Shown here: piece after piece, positions 8,183 to 16,954 of the stretch
Numbering within the stretch: position 1 is the stretch's first letter
Layout: every line of letters begins with the position of its first letter
Source: Phytohabitans sp037414955
GTDB lineage: Bacteria; Actinomycetota; Actinomycetes; Mycobacteriales; Micromonosporaceae
Reading direction: 5' to 3'
Assembly: GCA_037414955.1 (NCBI GenBank)
Contig: JBBEWH010000037.1
Span: 1-64,000, forward strand
Length of the DNA: 64,000 bases
The notes under the pieces: model-generated
What the model saw: only the letters and a program-made list of their open reading frames with translations
The model's database searches: none
Told to the model about the DNA's origin: nothing
Made by a program: the position numbers and the translations under genes

Positions 8183-9361
8183 GTGGATCTGTACGAGTAC
8201 CAGGGCCGTGAGCTGTTCGAGCGGCATGGCCTGCCCGTGCTGTCCGGCGGCGTCGCCACGACCCCGGAGGAGGCCCAAGCGATCGCCGAGCGCCTCGGCG
8301 GCCGCGTGGTCGTGAAGGCCCAGGTGAAGGTCGGCGGTCGGGGCAAGGCCGGCGGCGTGAAGCTCGCCGATGGCGCCGCGGAGGCGGTCACCCACGCCAC
8401 CAACATCTTGGGCATGGACATCAAGGGTCACACCGTCCACAAGGTCATGTTGACGGTGACCGCCGACATCGCCGAGGAGTACTACTTCTCCTACCTGCTG
8501 GACCGGGCGAACCGCACGTTCCTGTGCATCGCCAGCGTCGCGGGTGGCATGGACATCGAGCAGGTGGCGGTCGAGGCGCCGGACAAGGTGGCGAAGGTCG
8601 CCATCGACGCGAACGAGGGCGTCGACGACGCCAAGGCGCGCGAGATCGCCGCCGCGGCCGGGTTCCCGGCCGAGGTGGCCGACCAGGTCGCCGCGATCGC
8701 GGTCAAGCTGTGGCAGGCGTTCGTCGCCGAGGACGCCACGCTGGTCGAGGTCAACCCGCTGGCGCGCACGACCGACGGCACGGTGCTCTGCCTGGACGCC
8801 AAGGTCACGCTGGACGGCAACGCCGACTTCCGGCACGCCGAGCACGAGGCGCTGGTCGACCAGTCCACCGTGGACCCGCTGGAGCAGCGCGCCAAGGAGA
8901 AAGACCTCAACTACGTCAAGCTCGACGGCGAGGTCGGCATCATCGGCAACGGCGCGGGCCTGGTCATGTCCACCTTGGACGTGGTGGCGTACGCGGGGGA
9001 GGAGTTCGGTGGCGTCAAGCCGGCCAACTTCCTCGACATCGGCGGCGGGGCCAGCGCGGCGGTGATGGCCAACGGCCTGGAGATCGTGCTGTCCGACCCC
9101 GGCGTGAAGAGCGTCTTCGTCAACGTGTTCGGCGGCATCACCGCTTGCGATGAGGTGGCCAACGGCATCATCCAGGCGCTCAGCCTGCTGGAGCAGCGCG
9201 GCGAGACGGTGAGCAAGCCGCTGGTGGTCCGGCTCGACGGCAACAACGCCGAGGCCGGGCGGGCGATCCTCGACGGGGCCGCCAACCCGCTGGTGCAGCG
9301 GGTGGACACTATGGATGGGGCGGCCAAGCGCGCCGCCGAGCTCGCGGCCCAGGGGGTCTGA
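8183..9361 (+). CDS. sucC: Succinyl-CoA ligase (ADP-forming) beta subunit
   Basis: This 392-residue subunit carries the nucleotide-binding and dimer functions of the TCA-cycle enzyme that makes ATP from succinyl-CoA. The N-terminus MDLYEYQGRELFERHGLPV and the ATP-grasp segment VVVKAQVKVGGRGKAGGVK are diagnostic, and the C-terminal ligase domain has GNGAGLVMSTLD, DIGGGAS and FVNVFGGITACDEVA. The GTG start at 8183 gives the standard N-terminus. sucD follows after 2 bp, so the subunits are probably translated in step. Confidence 0.97.
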   Translation: MDLYEYQGRELFERHGLPVLSGGVATTPEEAQAIAERLGGRVVVKAQVKVGGRGKAGGVKLADGAAEAVTHATNILGMDIKGHTVHKVMLTVTADIAEEYYFSYLLDRANRTFLCIASVAGGMDIEQVAVEAPDKVAKVAIDANEGVDDAKAREIAAAAGFPAEVADQVAAIAVKLWQAFVAEDATLVEVNPLARTTDGTVLCLDAKVTLDGNADFRHAEHEALVDQSTVDPLEQRAKEKDLNYVKLDGEVGIIGNGAGLVMSTLDVVAYAGEEFGGVKPANFLDIGGGASAAVMANGLEIVLSDPGVKSVFVNVFGGITACDEVANGIIQALSLLEQRGETVSKPLVVRLDGNNAEAGRAILDGAANPLVQRVDTMDGAAKRAAELAAQGV

Positions 9362-9363
9362 TC

Positions 9364-10242
<879 letters not shown>

Positions 10243-10248
10243 CCTCTT

Positions 10249-10304
10249 CATGATCAAGGCGTCCCTGTAGTCGCTAGAACGACCACAGGGACGCCTTGAT
10301 CATG
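10249..10304. repeat. PAL-A palindrome, copy 3
   Basis: An inverted repeat with the inner stem CTGTAGTCG/CGACCACAG, one mismatch in the stem, centre CTAGAA. It lies between sucD and the convergent small membrane-protein gene, at the end of both. Confidence 0.93.
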
Positions 10305-10312
10305 GAAGGGGG

Positions 10313-10546
10313 TCAGCGGGAGGTCTGGTACACGATGCCGCCGATGATCGAGATGATCGCGATCGCGAAGCCGATGTACGCCAGCGTCGGGGACTTGCCG
10401 GACTTCTTGGCCGCGTTGAGCGACAGTGCGGCGAAGATGACGCCGACGATCGGGCAGCAGATGCTGAACACGATGCCGAGCACGCCGAAGAGCGTGGTGC
10501 GGTCGTTGGACGGTGCCGCCGACGGCGGCGGGTACGGTGCGGTCAC
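10313..10546 (-). CDS. Small double-span membrane protein (DUF4190-like), copy 1
   Basis: This 77-residue protein has a short Pro-rich head (TAPYPPPSAAPSN), then two hydrophobic segments joined by LNAAKKSGKSP, and a short tail. The first helix contains FSICCPIVG. The arrangement is that of DUF4190-type proteins of unknown function. GTG at 10546 has GGGAGG six bases upstream. A close duplicate lies at 12090-12335 on the other side of perM. Confidence 0.75.
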   Translation of the reverse strand: MTAPYPPPSAAPSNDRTTLFGVLGIVFSICCPIVGVIFAALSLNAAKKSGKSPTLAYIGFAIAIISIIGGIVYQTSR

Positions 10547-10708
10547 GATCGCCTCCCGCGTTGCGCGGTCCGCGCACCCAATGTTCGCGGCCCTGCCCGG
10601 ACCGTAACTACAAATGCCCTGAATTGTCGCGATAATGGGCAAGGAACACCATGATCGACGGTGGTGTCGCCATGGACGGAGGCGGCCGGCATGCCAAAGT
10701 AGGGGCTG

Positions 10709-12022
10709 ATGCCGGATAGCACCCCTGACCAGCCTCCCCGCCAGGCAGCTCCCGACGAGAGCGACCTGGCCACCCGGGAGACCGTGCGCATCCCCACCGC
10801 GCGCGGCGACCAGGCACACCGGGAGACGGTCCGGATCAGCCCTCGGGTGCCCGAACCGCGCAACGGGGGCACCCGCGGCCGCCGGGCGCCGCTCCCCGTC
10901 GCCGCGGCCGCGGCGACGCTCTGGGCCGCCGTCCTCTCGTACGCGCCGGTGGCGCTCGTCATGGGTCTTGCCCAGCTCGCCGAGGGTGCCGGGTCGATCG
11001 GCGGCGCGCTCCACCTCGGGCTCGCCGGTTGGCTGCTCGGGCACGGCGTGCCGCTGGAGACCGCCGCCGGCACGCTCCGGCTCGCCCCGCTCGCGCTGAC
11101 CGCGCTCGCCGGCTGGCGGCTCGTGCGCGCCGGGGTCCACGTCACGCGGGCCATCGGGGCCCGCCACCGCGGCTCACCCGGCCAGGCGCTCACCGTCGCG
11201 GGCACGGTCGGCATCGGGTACGGGGTACTCGGCGCGCTCGCCACGCTCCTGCTCGGTGGGGGCGAGTCGGCATCCGCGGTGCGGGCCGGGTTGACGTTCG
11301 CCGCCTTCGGGACGCTGGCGGCCCTGGTGGGTGCGCTGCGCACCACCGGCGCCCTGCGCGTCGTGGCCCGCCGGATGTCGCCGGTGCTCCGGGACGCGAT
11401 CCGCACCGGCGTGGTCGGCGCGGTGCTCGTGCTGGCCGCTGGCGCCGGTGCGGCGGGGCTCGCGGTGGCCCTCCACGGTGGCGGTGCCAGCGACGTGATC
11501 GGCGCCTATGGCACGGGCGTCGCCGGGCAGGCCGGCATCACGCTGGTCAGCCTCGCGTACGCGCCGAACGTCGCGGTGTGGGCCGCTGCCTACCTTCTCG
11601 GGCCGGGCTTCGCGCTCGGCACCGACACGCTGGTGCGTACCACCGAGGTTTCGGTTGGCGCGGTCCCCGCCGTCCCGGTCTTCGCCGGCGTGCCCGGCGG
11701 ACCTATCGGCGGGTATGGCGCGGCGCTGCTCGCGATCCCGGTGGTGGCCGGCGCGGTCGCCGGCTGGTTGCTCACCCGCCGGACGATGCGCACCGACCGG
11801 GCGGCCCGGTGGCCGGCGCTGCTCGGCGCGGCCACGCTGGCCGGCCCGGTCGCGGGCCTGGTGCTGGGCGGCGCCGCGCTGGTGTCGAGCGGGCCGTTCG
11901 GCGATGGCCGGCTGGCGCAGATCGGCCCGGTGGCCTGGCACGTGGCGGTGGCCGGCACGGTCGTCGTCGCCCTGGGCGCGATGATCGGCGCGGCCGCCAC
12001 CCGCATCTTCACCACCCCGTAA
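10709..12022 (+). CDS. perM: Integral membrane cell-division protein PerM (DUF6350)
   Basis: This 437-residue protein has a hydrophilic head of about 65 residues with two copies of RETVRI, then roughly ten hydrophobic segments rich in Ala, Gly and Leu. The position between sucCD and purN-purH, and the topology, match M. tuberculosis Rv0955 (PerM), which that literature links to cell division under stress. The RETVRI repeats could be phosphorylation or protein-contact sites, which is speculation. Assignment rests on synteny and membrane pattern rather than on catalytic motifs, since the family has none. The stop is 5 bp from PAL-A copy 4. Confidence 0.85.
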   Translation: MPDSTPDQPPRQAAPDESDLATRETVRIPTARGDQAHRETVRISPRVPEPRNGGTRGRRAPLPVAAAAATLWAAVLSYAPVALVMGLAQLAEGAGSIGGALHLGLAGWLLGHGVPLETAAGTLRLAPLALTALAGWRLVRAGVHVTRAIGARHRGSPGQALTVAGTVGIGYGVLGALATLLLGGGESASAVRAGLTFAAFGTLAALVGALRTTGALRVVARRMSPVLRDAIRTGVVGAVLVLAAGAGAAGLAVALHGGGASDVIGAYGTGVAGQAGITLVSLAYAPNVAVWAAAYLLGPGFALGTDTLVRTTEVSVGAVPAVPVFAGVPGGPIGGYGAALLAIPVVAGAVAGWLLTRRTMRTDRAARWPALLGAATLAGPVAGLVLGGAALVSSGPFGDGRLAQIGPVAWHVAVAGTVVVALGAMIGAAATRIFTTP

Positions 12023-12026
12023 GCCT

Positions 12027-12082
12027 CATGATCAAGGCGTCCCTGTAGTCGTTCTAACGACTACAGGGACGCCTTGATCATG
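12027..12082. repeat. PAL-A palindrome, copy 4
   Basis: A perfect inverted repeat with the inner stem CTGTAGTCGTT/AACGACTACAG. The centre reads GTTCTAAC, the reverse complement of the GTTAGAAC centre in most other copies, so this copy lies in the opposite orientation. It lies between convergent perM and the duplicated small membrane gene. Confidence 0.94.
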
Positions 12083-12089
12083 GAACGAG

Positions 12090-12335
12090 TCAGCGGGAGG
12101 TCTGGTAGACGACCTGGTAGACGACGCCGCCGATGATCGAGATGATCGCGATCACGAAGCCGACGTACGCCAGCGTCGGGGACTTGCCGGACTTCTTGGC
12201 CGCGTTGAGCGACAGCGCGGCGAAGATGACGCCGACGATCGGGCAGCAGATGCTGAACACGATGCCGAGCACGCCGAAAAGCGTCGTGCGGTCGTTCGCC
12301 GGCGTTGCCGCGGGCGGCGGATATGGTGTGGTCAC
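12090..12335 (-). CDS. Small double-span membrane protein (DUF4190-like), copy 2
   Basis: This 81-residue near-duplicate of the protein at 10313-10546 has the same FSICCPIVG helix and LNAAKKSGKSP loop. It differs by a few conservative changes in the head and by a 12-bp tandem duplication near the 3' end that turns VYQ into VVYQVVYQ. The GTG start at 12335 follows GGGGAGGA. Both copies are leftward and both end 8 bp from a PAL-A palindrome of the GTAGTC subtype, so gene and palindrome seem to have been duplicated together. Function unknown. Confidence 0.75.
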   Translation of the reverse strand: MTTPYPPPAATPANDRTTLFGVLGIVFSICCPIVGVIFAALSLNAAKKSGKSPTLAYVGFVIAIISIIGGVVYQVVYQTSR

Positions 12336-12410
12336 GTTTTCTTCCTCCCCTGTTTGTGTATCTTGGCGTGACGATGTTTGCGGTTGATCAGCTATTCGTC
12401 AAGCAGCTCG

Positions 12411-13046
12411 CTAGCTGGTAAACGAGGTGTTGAGGTCCAAGGCGAGGCTCACGACGATCCATGCGATGCCGAGCAGGATGCCCACGCCGCCGCAGATGAG
12501 GCCGGCCATCGCCTGTCCCCGGTTGGTGGCGAGACCCTGATCGGCCTTGTTCTTGCCGAGGAAGCCCAGGATCACCGCGGCGATCCCGAGCGGCACGCCG
12601 ATGAACAGGCAGCACGGGCCGAGCGGGATCGCGACGATGCCGAAGATCATCGCAAGCAGGCCCAGCGTGTTGCTCGGGCCCTGAGGCGGCGGGCCCGGCG
12701 TGTAGCCGGCGCCCGGGTAGACCGGTGCGGCCCCGTACGGCTGGCCCGAGGTCGGCGGCTGGCCGTACGGCTGTCCGGACGTCGGTTGGCCGTAGGGCTG
12801 TCCGGACGTCGGCTGGCCGTACGGCTGCCCCGAGGTCGGCTGGCCATAGGGCTGGCCGGAGGTGGGCTGCTGCCCGTAGGGCTGCGCGTACGGGTTGGGT
12901 TGGGGGGCCTGCTGCCCATATGGGTCCTGGGGCTGCCCGTAGGCGGGCGGCTGTCCATATGCCGGTGGTTGGCCGTGCGGCGGCTGCGCCGTCGGGTCCT
13001 GCGGCTGCTGGCCGTACGGGTCCTGGCCGGGGTAGCCGGGCTGCAT
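12411..13046 (-). CDS. Pro/Gln/Gly/Tyr-rich membrane protein with DUF4190-like C-terminus
   Basis: This 211-residue protein has a low-complexity N-terminal half of about 120 residues, dominated by near-perfect repeats of QPTSGQPYG plus DPYGQQ and PPAYGQ units. Two hydrophobic helices follow (starting near TLGLLAMIFGIVAIPLGPCC), with a GKNKADQG loop between them. The C-terminal half is of the same general type as the two small proteins around perM. The repetitive head is probably disordered and cytoplasmic. The ATG at 13046 follows AGGAGA by 5 nt. Function unknown; a scaffold or phase-separating role is only a guess. Confidence 0.75.
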   Translation of the reverse strand: MQPGYPGQDPYGQQPQDPTAQPPHGQPPAYGQPPAYGQPQDPYGQQAPQPNPYAQPYGQQPTSGQPYGQPTSGQPYGQPTSGQPYGQPTSGQPYGQPPTSGQPYGAAPVYPGAGYTPGPPPQGPSNTLGLLAMIFGIVAIPLGPCCLFIGVPLGIAAVILGFLGKNKADQGLATNRGQAMAGLICGGVGILLGIAWIVVSLALDLNTSFTS

Positions 13047-13162
13047 CTTTTCTCCTACTCCAAGAGGGGTAAATCGATGGCAGCGTACCTGGTCACGGCA
13101 CCTCGCAGATCGAGAAGCCATCCCCCCAAGCCTCGAGCCGGCAGCACTCCTGACCCACGGCG

Positions 13163-13246
13163 CGACGTTGATCGAGGAAGAATCGTGGCTATGATGTCCC
13201 GATTTATCGTGCCTTGATAGCCACGATCATTCCTCGATCAACGTCG
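13163..13246. repeat. Long 84-bp palindrome upstream of purN (PAL-C)
   Basis: Two 30-bp arms, beginning CGACGTTGATCGAGGAA and ending TTCCTCGATCAACGTCG, differ only at a 3-bp patch in the middle and enclose a 24-nt loop. It lies between the divergent Pro/Gln-rich membrane-protein gene (start 13046) and purN (start 13326), so it is not a convergent terminator. It is unrelated in sequence to PAL-A and PAL-B and occurs once here. Non-coding flanks on both sides must hold the two promoters. Confidence 0.85.
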
Positions 13247-13325
13247 GGAGGGGGACGGGCGCGGGGACCCGCCGCGGGTCTGGGCTGGTCGTCGTGGGCC
13301 CGGGGGGTGGCGATAGGGTGCTGAC

Positions 13326-13937
13326 GTGCGCGAACCGGCTCGTCTCGTGGTCCTCGTCTCCGGCTCGGGCAGCAACCTCCAGGCGCTGCTCGACGCGTGC
13401 GCCGATCCGGCGTATGGCGCACGGGTGGTCGCCGTGGGCGCCGACCGGCACGGCATCGCCGGCCTGGACCGGGCGGCCGCCGCTGGTGTGCCGACCTTCG
13501 TGGACGTGGTCAAGGACTATCCGTCCCGCGCGGACTGGGACCGGGCGCTCACCGCGCACGTCGCCGATCACCAGCCCGACCTGGTGATCTCCGCGGGCTT
13601 CCTCAAACTGGTCGGCGCCGGCTTCCTGACCGCGTTCGGCGACCGTTACATCAACACGCACAACGCGCTGCTGCCCGCGTTTCCGGGCATCCACGGTCCG
13701 CGCGACGCGCTCGCGTACGGCGTGAAGATCGCCGGCGCCACGCTCTTCTTCGTCGACGCGGGCGTCGACACCGGCCCGATCATCGCGCAGGTCGCGGTGC
13801 CGGTGCTCGCCGACGACACCGAGGAGACGCTGACCGAGCGGATCAAGGAGGCGGAGCGGCGCCAGCTCGTCGAGTACGTCGGCCGCCTGGTCCGCGAGGG
13901 CTGGACCATCAACGAAAGAAAGGTCACCATTCCATGA
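13326..13937 (+). CDS. purN: Phosphoribosylglycinamide formyltransferase
   Basis: This 203-residue folate-dependent enzyme transfers a formyl group to GAR in step three of purine synthesis. Visible are LVVLVSGSGSNLQALLD at the N-terminus (phosphate binding), the catalytic region INTHNALLPAFPG (Asn and His) and the Asp in FVDAGVDTGPIIAQ. The GTG at 13326 gives the standard N-terminus. The last 4 bp overlap the purH start (ATGA), so the two are translationally coupled. Confidence 0.96.
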   Translation: MREPARLVVLVSGSGSNLQALLDACADPAYGARVVAVGADRHGIAGLDRAAAAGVPTFVDVVKDYPSRADWDRALTAHVADHQPDLVISAGFLKLVGAGFLTAFGDRYINTHNALLPAFPGIHGPRDALAYGVKIAGATLFFVDAGVDTGPIIAQVAVPVLADDTEETLTERIKEAERRQLVEYVGRLVREGWTINERKVTIP

Positions 13938-15487
13938 GCGTCGACGAGGGTCGCCGTCCGATCCGGCGCGCGCTGGTCAGCGTGTACGACAAGACCGGGC
14001 TGGCCGAGCTGGCGCGGGCGCTGCACGAGGCCGGCGTGCAGATCGTGTCGACCGGTTCGACGGCCGCGGCGATCGAGGCGGCCGGCGCGGCGGTGACCCG
14101 GGTCGAGGAGCTGACCGGCTTCCCCGAGTGCCTGGACGGCCGGGTGAAGACGCTGCACCCGCGCGTGCACGCCGGGCTGCTCGCCGACCTGCGGCTGCCG
14201 GCGCACGTCGCGCAGCTGGCGGAGTTCGGCATCGAGGCGTTCGACCTGCTGGTGTCCAACCTGTACCCGTTCCGGGAGACCGTGGAGTCGGGCGCCAGCG
14301 TGGACGAGTGCGTCGAGCAGATCGACATCGGCGGGCCGGCGATGGTGCGGTCGGCGGCCAAGAACCACGCGTCGGTCGCCGTGGTGACGTCGCCGTCGGC
14401 GTATCCTGCCGTGCTGTCGATGGTGCGAGACGGCGGCTCGACGCTCGCGCAGCGGCGGGCGCTCGCGGCCCGCGCGTTCGCGGACATCGCGGAGTACGAC
14501 GTGGCGGTGGCCCAGTGGTGCGCGGCGGCGCTGGCGCCGGACGACGACGGCTGGCCCGCGTTCGCGGGTCTGGCGCTGCGCCGTTCACACGTGCTCCGCT
14601 ACGGCGAGAACCCGCACCAGCAGGCCGCGCTCTACACCAACCCGGACGCGCCGCCCGGGCTCGCGCAGGCCGAGCAGTTGCACGGCAAGGAGATGTCGTA
14701 CAACAACTACGTCGACGCCGAGGCCGCATGGCGGTCGGCGAACGACCACAGTGCACCGTGTGTCGCCATCATCAAGCACGCCAACCCGTGTGGCATCGCG
14801 GTGGGCGCCGACGTGGCCGAGGCGCACCGGAAGGCGCACGCGTGCGATCCGGTGTCCGCGTTCGGCGGCGTGATCGCGGTCAACCGGCCGGTGAGCGTGG
14901 CGATGGCCGAGCAGGTGGCCGAGATCTTCACCGAGGTCGTGGTCGCTCCGTCCTATGAGGATGGTGCGGTGGCGGTGCTGTCCGGTAAGAAGAACATCCG
15001 GCTCCTGGTGGCTCCGGAGTGGAACCCGTTGCCGGCGGAGTGGCGGCAGGTCAGCGGCGGCGTGCTGGTGCAGATGATGGACAAGGTGGACGCGCCCGGC
15101 GACGACCCGGCCTCCTGGCGACTTGTCTCGGGCGACCCCGCCTCGTTGGAGGACCTCGCTTTCGCGTGGCGCACCGTCCGTTCGGTGAAGTCGAACGCGA
15201 TCCTGCTCGCCACGGACGGCGCCACCGTGGGTGTCGGCATGGGCCAGGTGAACCGGGTCGACTCGGCGCGGCTGGCGGTGTCGCGCGCCGGTGATCGGGC
15301 GGCCGGCTCGGTGGCCGCGTCGGACGCCTACTTCCCGTTCGCGGACGGGCTGCAGGTGCTGATCGACGCCGGCGTGCGCGCGGTCGTGCAGCCGGGCGGC
15401 TCGATCCGCGACGACGAGGTCATCGCCGCGGCCCAAGCCGCCGGCATCACGATGTACCTGACCGGCACCCGCCACTTCTTCCACTGA
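13934..15487 (+). CDS. purH: Bifunctional AICAR transformylase / IMP cyclohydrolase
   Basis: This 517-residue enzyme catalyses the last two steps of IMP synthesis. The N-terminal MGS-like cyclohydrolase domain has RALVSVYDKTGL, STGSTAAAIE and LDGRVKTLHPRVHAG. The C-terminal AICARFT domain has LRYGENPHQQAALY, GKEMSYNNYVDAEAAW, IKHANPCG and SDAYFPFADG. Length and motifs are standard. It overlaps purN by 4 bp. A PAL-A palindrome 7 bp past the stop separates it from the convergent gene. Confidence 0.97.
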   Translation: MSVDEGRRPIRRALVSVYDKTGLAELARALHEAGVQIVSTGSTAAAIEAAGAAVTRVEELTGFPECLDGRVKTLHPRVHAGLLADLRLPAHVAQLAEFGIEAFDLLVSNLYPFRETVESGASVDECVEQIDIGGPAMVRSAAKNHASVAVVTSPSAYPAVLSMVRDGGSTLAQRRALAARAFADIAEYDVAVAQWCAAALAPDDDGWPAFAGLALRRSHVLRYGENPHQQAALYTNPDAPPGLAQAEQLHGKEMSYNNYVDAEAAWRSANDHSAPCVAIIKHANPCGIAVGADVAEAHRKAHACDPVSAFGGVIAVNRPVSVAMAEQVAEIFTEVVVAPSYEDGAVAVLSGKKNIRLLVAPEWNPLPAEWRQVSGGVLVQMMDKVDAPGDDPASWRLVSGDPASLEDLAFAWRTVRSVKSNAILLATDGATVGVGMGQVNRVDSARLAVSRAGDRAAGSVAASDAYFPFADGLQVLIDAGVRAVVQPGGSIRDDEVIAAAQAAGITMYLTGTRHFFH

Positions 15488-15493
15488 TCTCTT

Positions 15494-15549
15494 CATGATC
15501 AAGGCGTCCCTCAAGTAGCTCTAACGACTACAGGGACGCCTTGATCATG
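15494..15549. repeat. PAL-A palindrome, copy 5 (hybrid arms)
   Basis: The outer arms are standard but the inner arms do not match each other: the left one is of the CTCAAGTAG subtype and the right one of the CGACTACAG subtype. The two subtypes are each self-complementary elsewhere, so this copy looks recombinant. Its right tip supplies the TGA stop codon (15545-15547) of the leftward beta-propeller gene. Confidence 0.9.
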
Positions 15550-16597
15550 GGGCGGAGACGGTGTGGAGGGACGGTGCGCCACCGGTCGGGCTCTGCGTGA
15601 CCGCGAAGATCTGCTTGCTGTCGCCGGACCAGGCCAGCCCGCGCGGCACCAGCACGCCCTCGTCGGTGAGGTCGATGCTGTCCAGCGGGCTGGTGCCGTC
15701 GACGGCCCAGGTCAGCAGGTCGTCGTCGGCGTGGTGCCGGCCGGTCGCCAGCCAACGCCCGTTGGGCGAGGCGACGACCGCGTTCGGGTAGTAGCCGGTG
15801 TCGTAGGCGCCGCGCCGCGCGAGGTCGGCCGTGGCGTATCCCGGGACGTGGTTGCGCGAGCCGGAGGCGGTGAACAGGGTGACCCCATCCGGGCTGAGCG
15901 TGGCGTCGGTGAGGTTGCTGCCCGGCGCGGTGCCGGACGTCTGGGTGCTCAGGGCACCGTTCGCGACCGCGTAGACGTACACAGTGGACAGGCTCAGCTC
16001 GAGCTGGCCGGCCACGAGCGGCCCGTCGGCGTCCGGCACGGCGGCCAGCAGCGGCGCCCGCTGGAACTGGATCTCCGCGCCCTGGGCGTCGAGCGTCACG
16101 GCCGGTGGGCTCGCCACCGTGTCGAGCTTCCCGATCCCGCCGCTCCAACTGTTGTCGCAGCCGTAGCCGAACCAGACGAGGCCCTCGGTGCGGGCCAGGT
16201 GGGTGGGGCAGGTGCCGGCCCCGGTGCCGTAGCGGGCGGTCTCCTTCAGCGTCTTGGTGTCGATCACCGAGATCGCGTCGCCGGCGGCCAGCGCCACGTA
16301 CAGGCGGAGGCCGTCGGCGCTGAGCACCAGGCCGGTCGCCCCGTGCTGCCCGCTGAGCGTCTTGACGGTCCGGCCAGAGAAGTCGGTGACCAGGACCGCG
16401 TTCGAGGTCGGGCCGCCGGTGACGAACAGGTGGCGGTGTGCCTGGTCGACCACGAGATCGCCGAAGTCGGGCAGCTCGAGCTCGCGGCCGTCGGCGGCGC
16501 GTGCCACCCCGGCGGGCGCGAGCGCGGCGATGGTCAGGACGGCGGCGAGCGCGATGGCTCGGTGTGTGAAACGCGCGAAACGCGTAGTGATCCTCAT
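15545..16597 (-). CDS. Secreted YncE-like beta-propeller protein
   Basis: This 350-residue exported protein has a signal peptide (MRITTRFARFTHRAIALAAV, cleavage near ARAAD) followed by repeated blades of about 40-45 residues with patterns such as HLFVTGG, VLVTDFSGR, LVLSADGLRLYVAL and AISVIDTKT. This is the WD40/YVTN type of propeller, usually a binding or scaffold domain outside the cell. No catalytic motif is visible. The ATG at 16597 follows GGGGAGGA; an upstream in-frame start would spoil the signal peptide. Its TGA stop lies within the tip of PAL-A copy 5. Confidence 0.82.
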   Translation of the reverse strand: MRITTRFARFTHRAIALAAVLTIAALAPAGVARAADGRELELPDFGDLVVDQAHRHLFVTGGPTSNAVLVTDFSGRTVKTLSGQHGATGLVLSADGLRLYVALAAGDAISVIDTKTLKETARYGTGAGTCPTHLARTEGLVWFGYGCDNSWSGGIGKLDTVASPPAVTLDAQGAEIQFQRAPLLAAVPDADGPLVAGQLELSLSTVYVYAVANGALSTQTSGTAPGSNLTDATLSPDGVTLFTASGSRNHVPGYATADLARRGAYDTGYYPNAVVASPNGRWLATGRHHADDDLLTWAVDGTSPLDSIDLTDEGVLVPRGLAWSGDSKQIFAVTQSPTGGAPSLHTVSAP

Positions 16598-16954
16598 TGT
16601 TCCTCCCCGTGAATCGATGGTCCCCCAGTTGCAAGCTAGCGACTCTCGGCGCATTTCGCGACCCCCGAAAAAACACTTCCGGCAGGATCTATGCGGATCA
16701 TTGCGATGTCGCCGAGGGGCTTGCTACGGTGGCCGGCGTGGTCCGGTATGGACTGGCCACATGCTGTACGGGGGGCCGATCATCGGTCCGGCGCGGGGTG
16801 CCGCGTCGCACGTTGTTGGTAGCCGAGCGTCTTTCTTGATCCGCGACTCAGTGCAGCGATAAAGCGCGCCCCTATTCGGGGTAGGCGCTATTTAATGTTG
16901 CGCGAATTAGCAATTCCGCTGGTGTGGGGACCAGACCGAAAGGATCGACGGGGG
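16598..16954. promoter_or_regulatory. Divergent intergenic region upstream of the first RHS toxin
   Basis: This 357-bp stretch is locally AT-richer than its surroundings and has no convincing gene. It holds the promoters of the propeller gene and the RHS gene. A possible hairpin is GCGCCCCTA / GGGGTAGGCGC near 16865-16888, about 70 bp before the toxin start. No known operator or riboswitch was recognised. Confidence 0.35.

Noticed and set aside
12725..12960. A tandem DNA repeat region as a separate element
   Set aside because: The repetition is coding: it gives the QPTSGQPYG repeats of the Pro/Gln-rich membrane protein.
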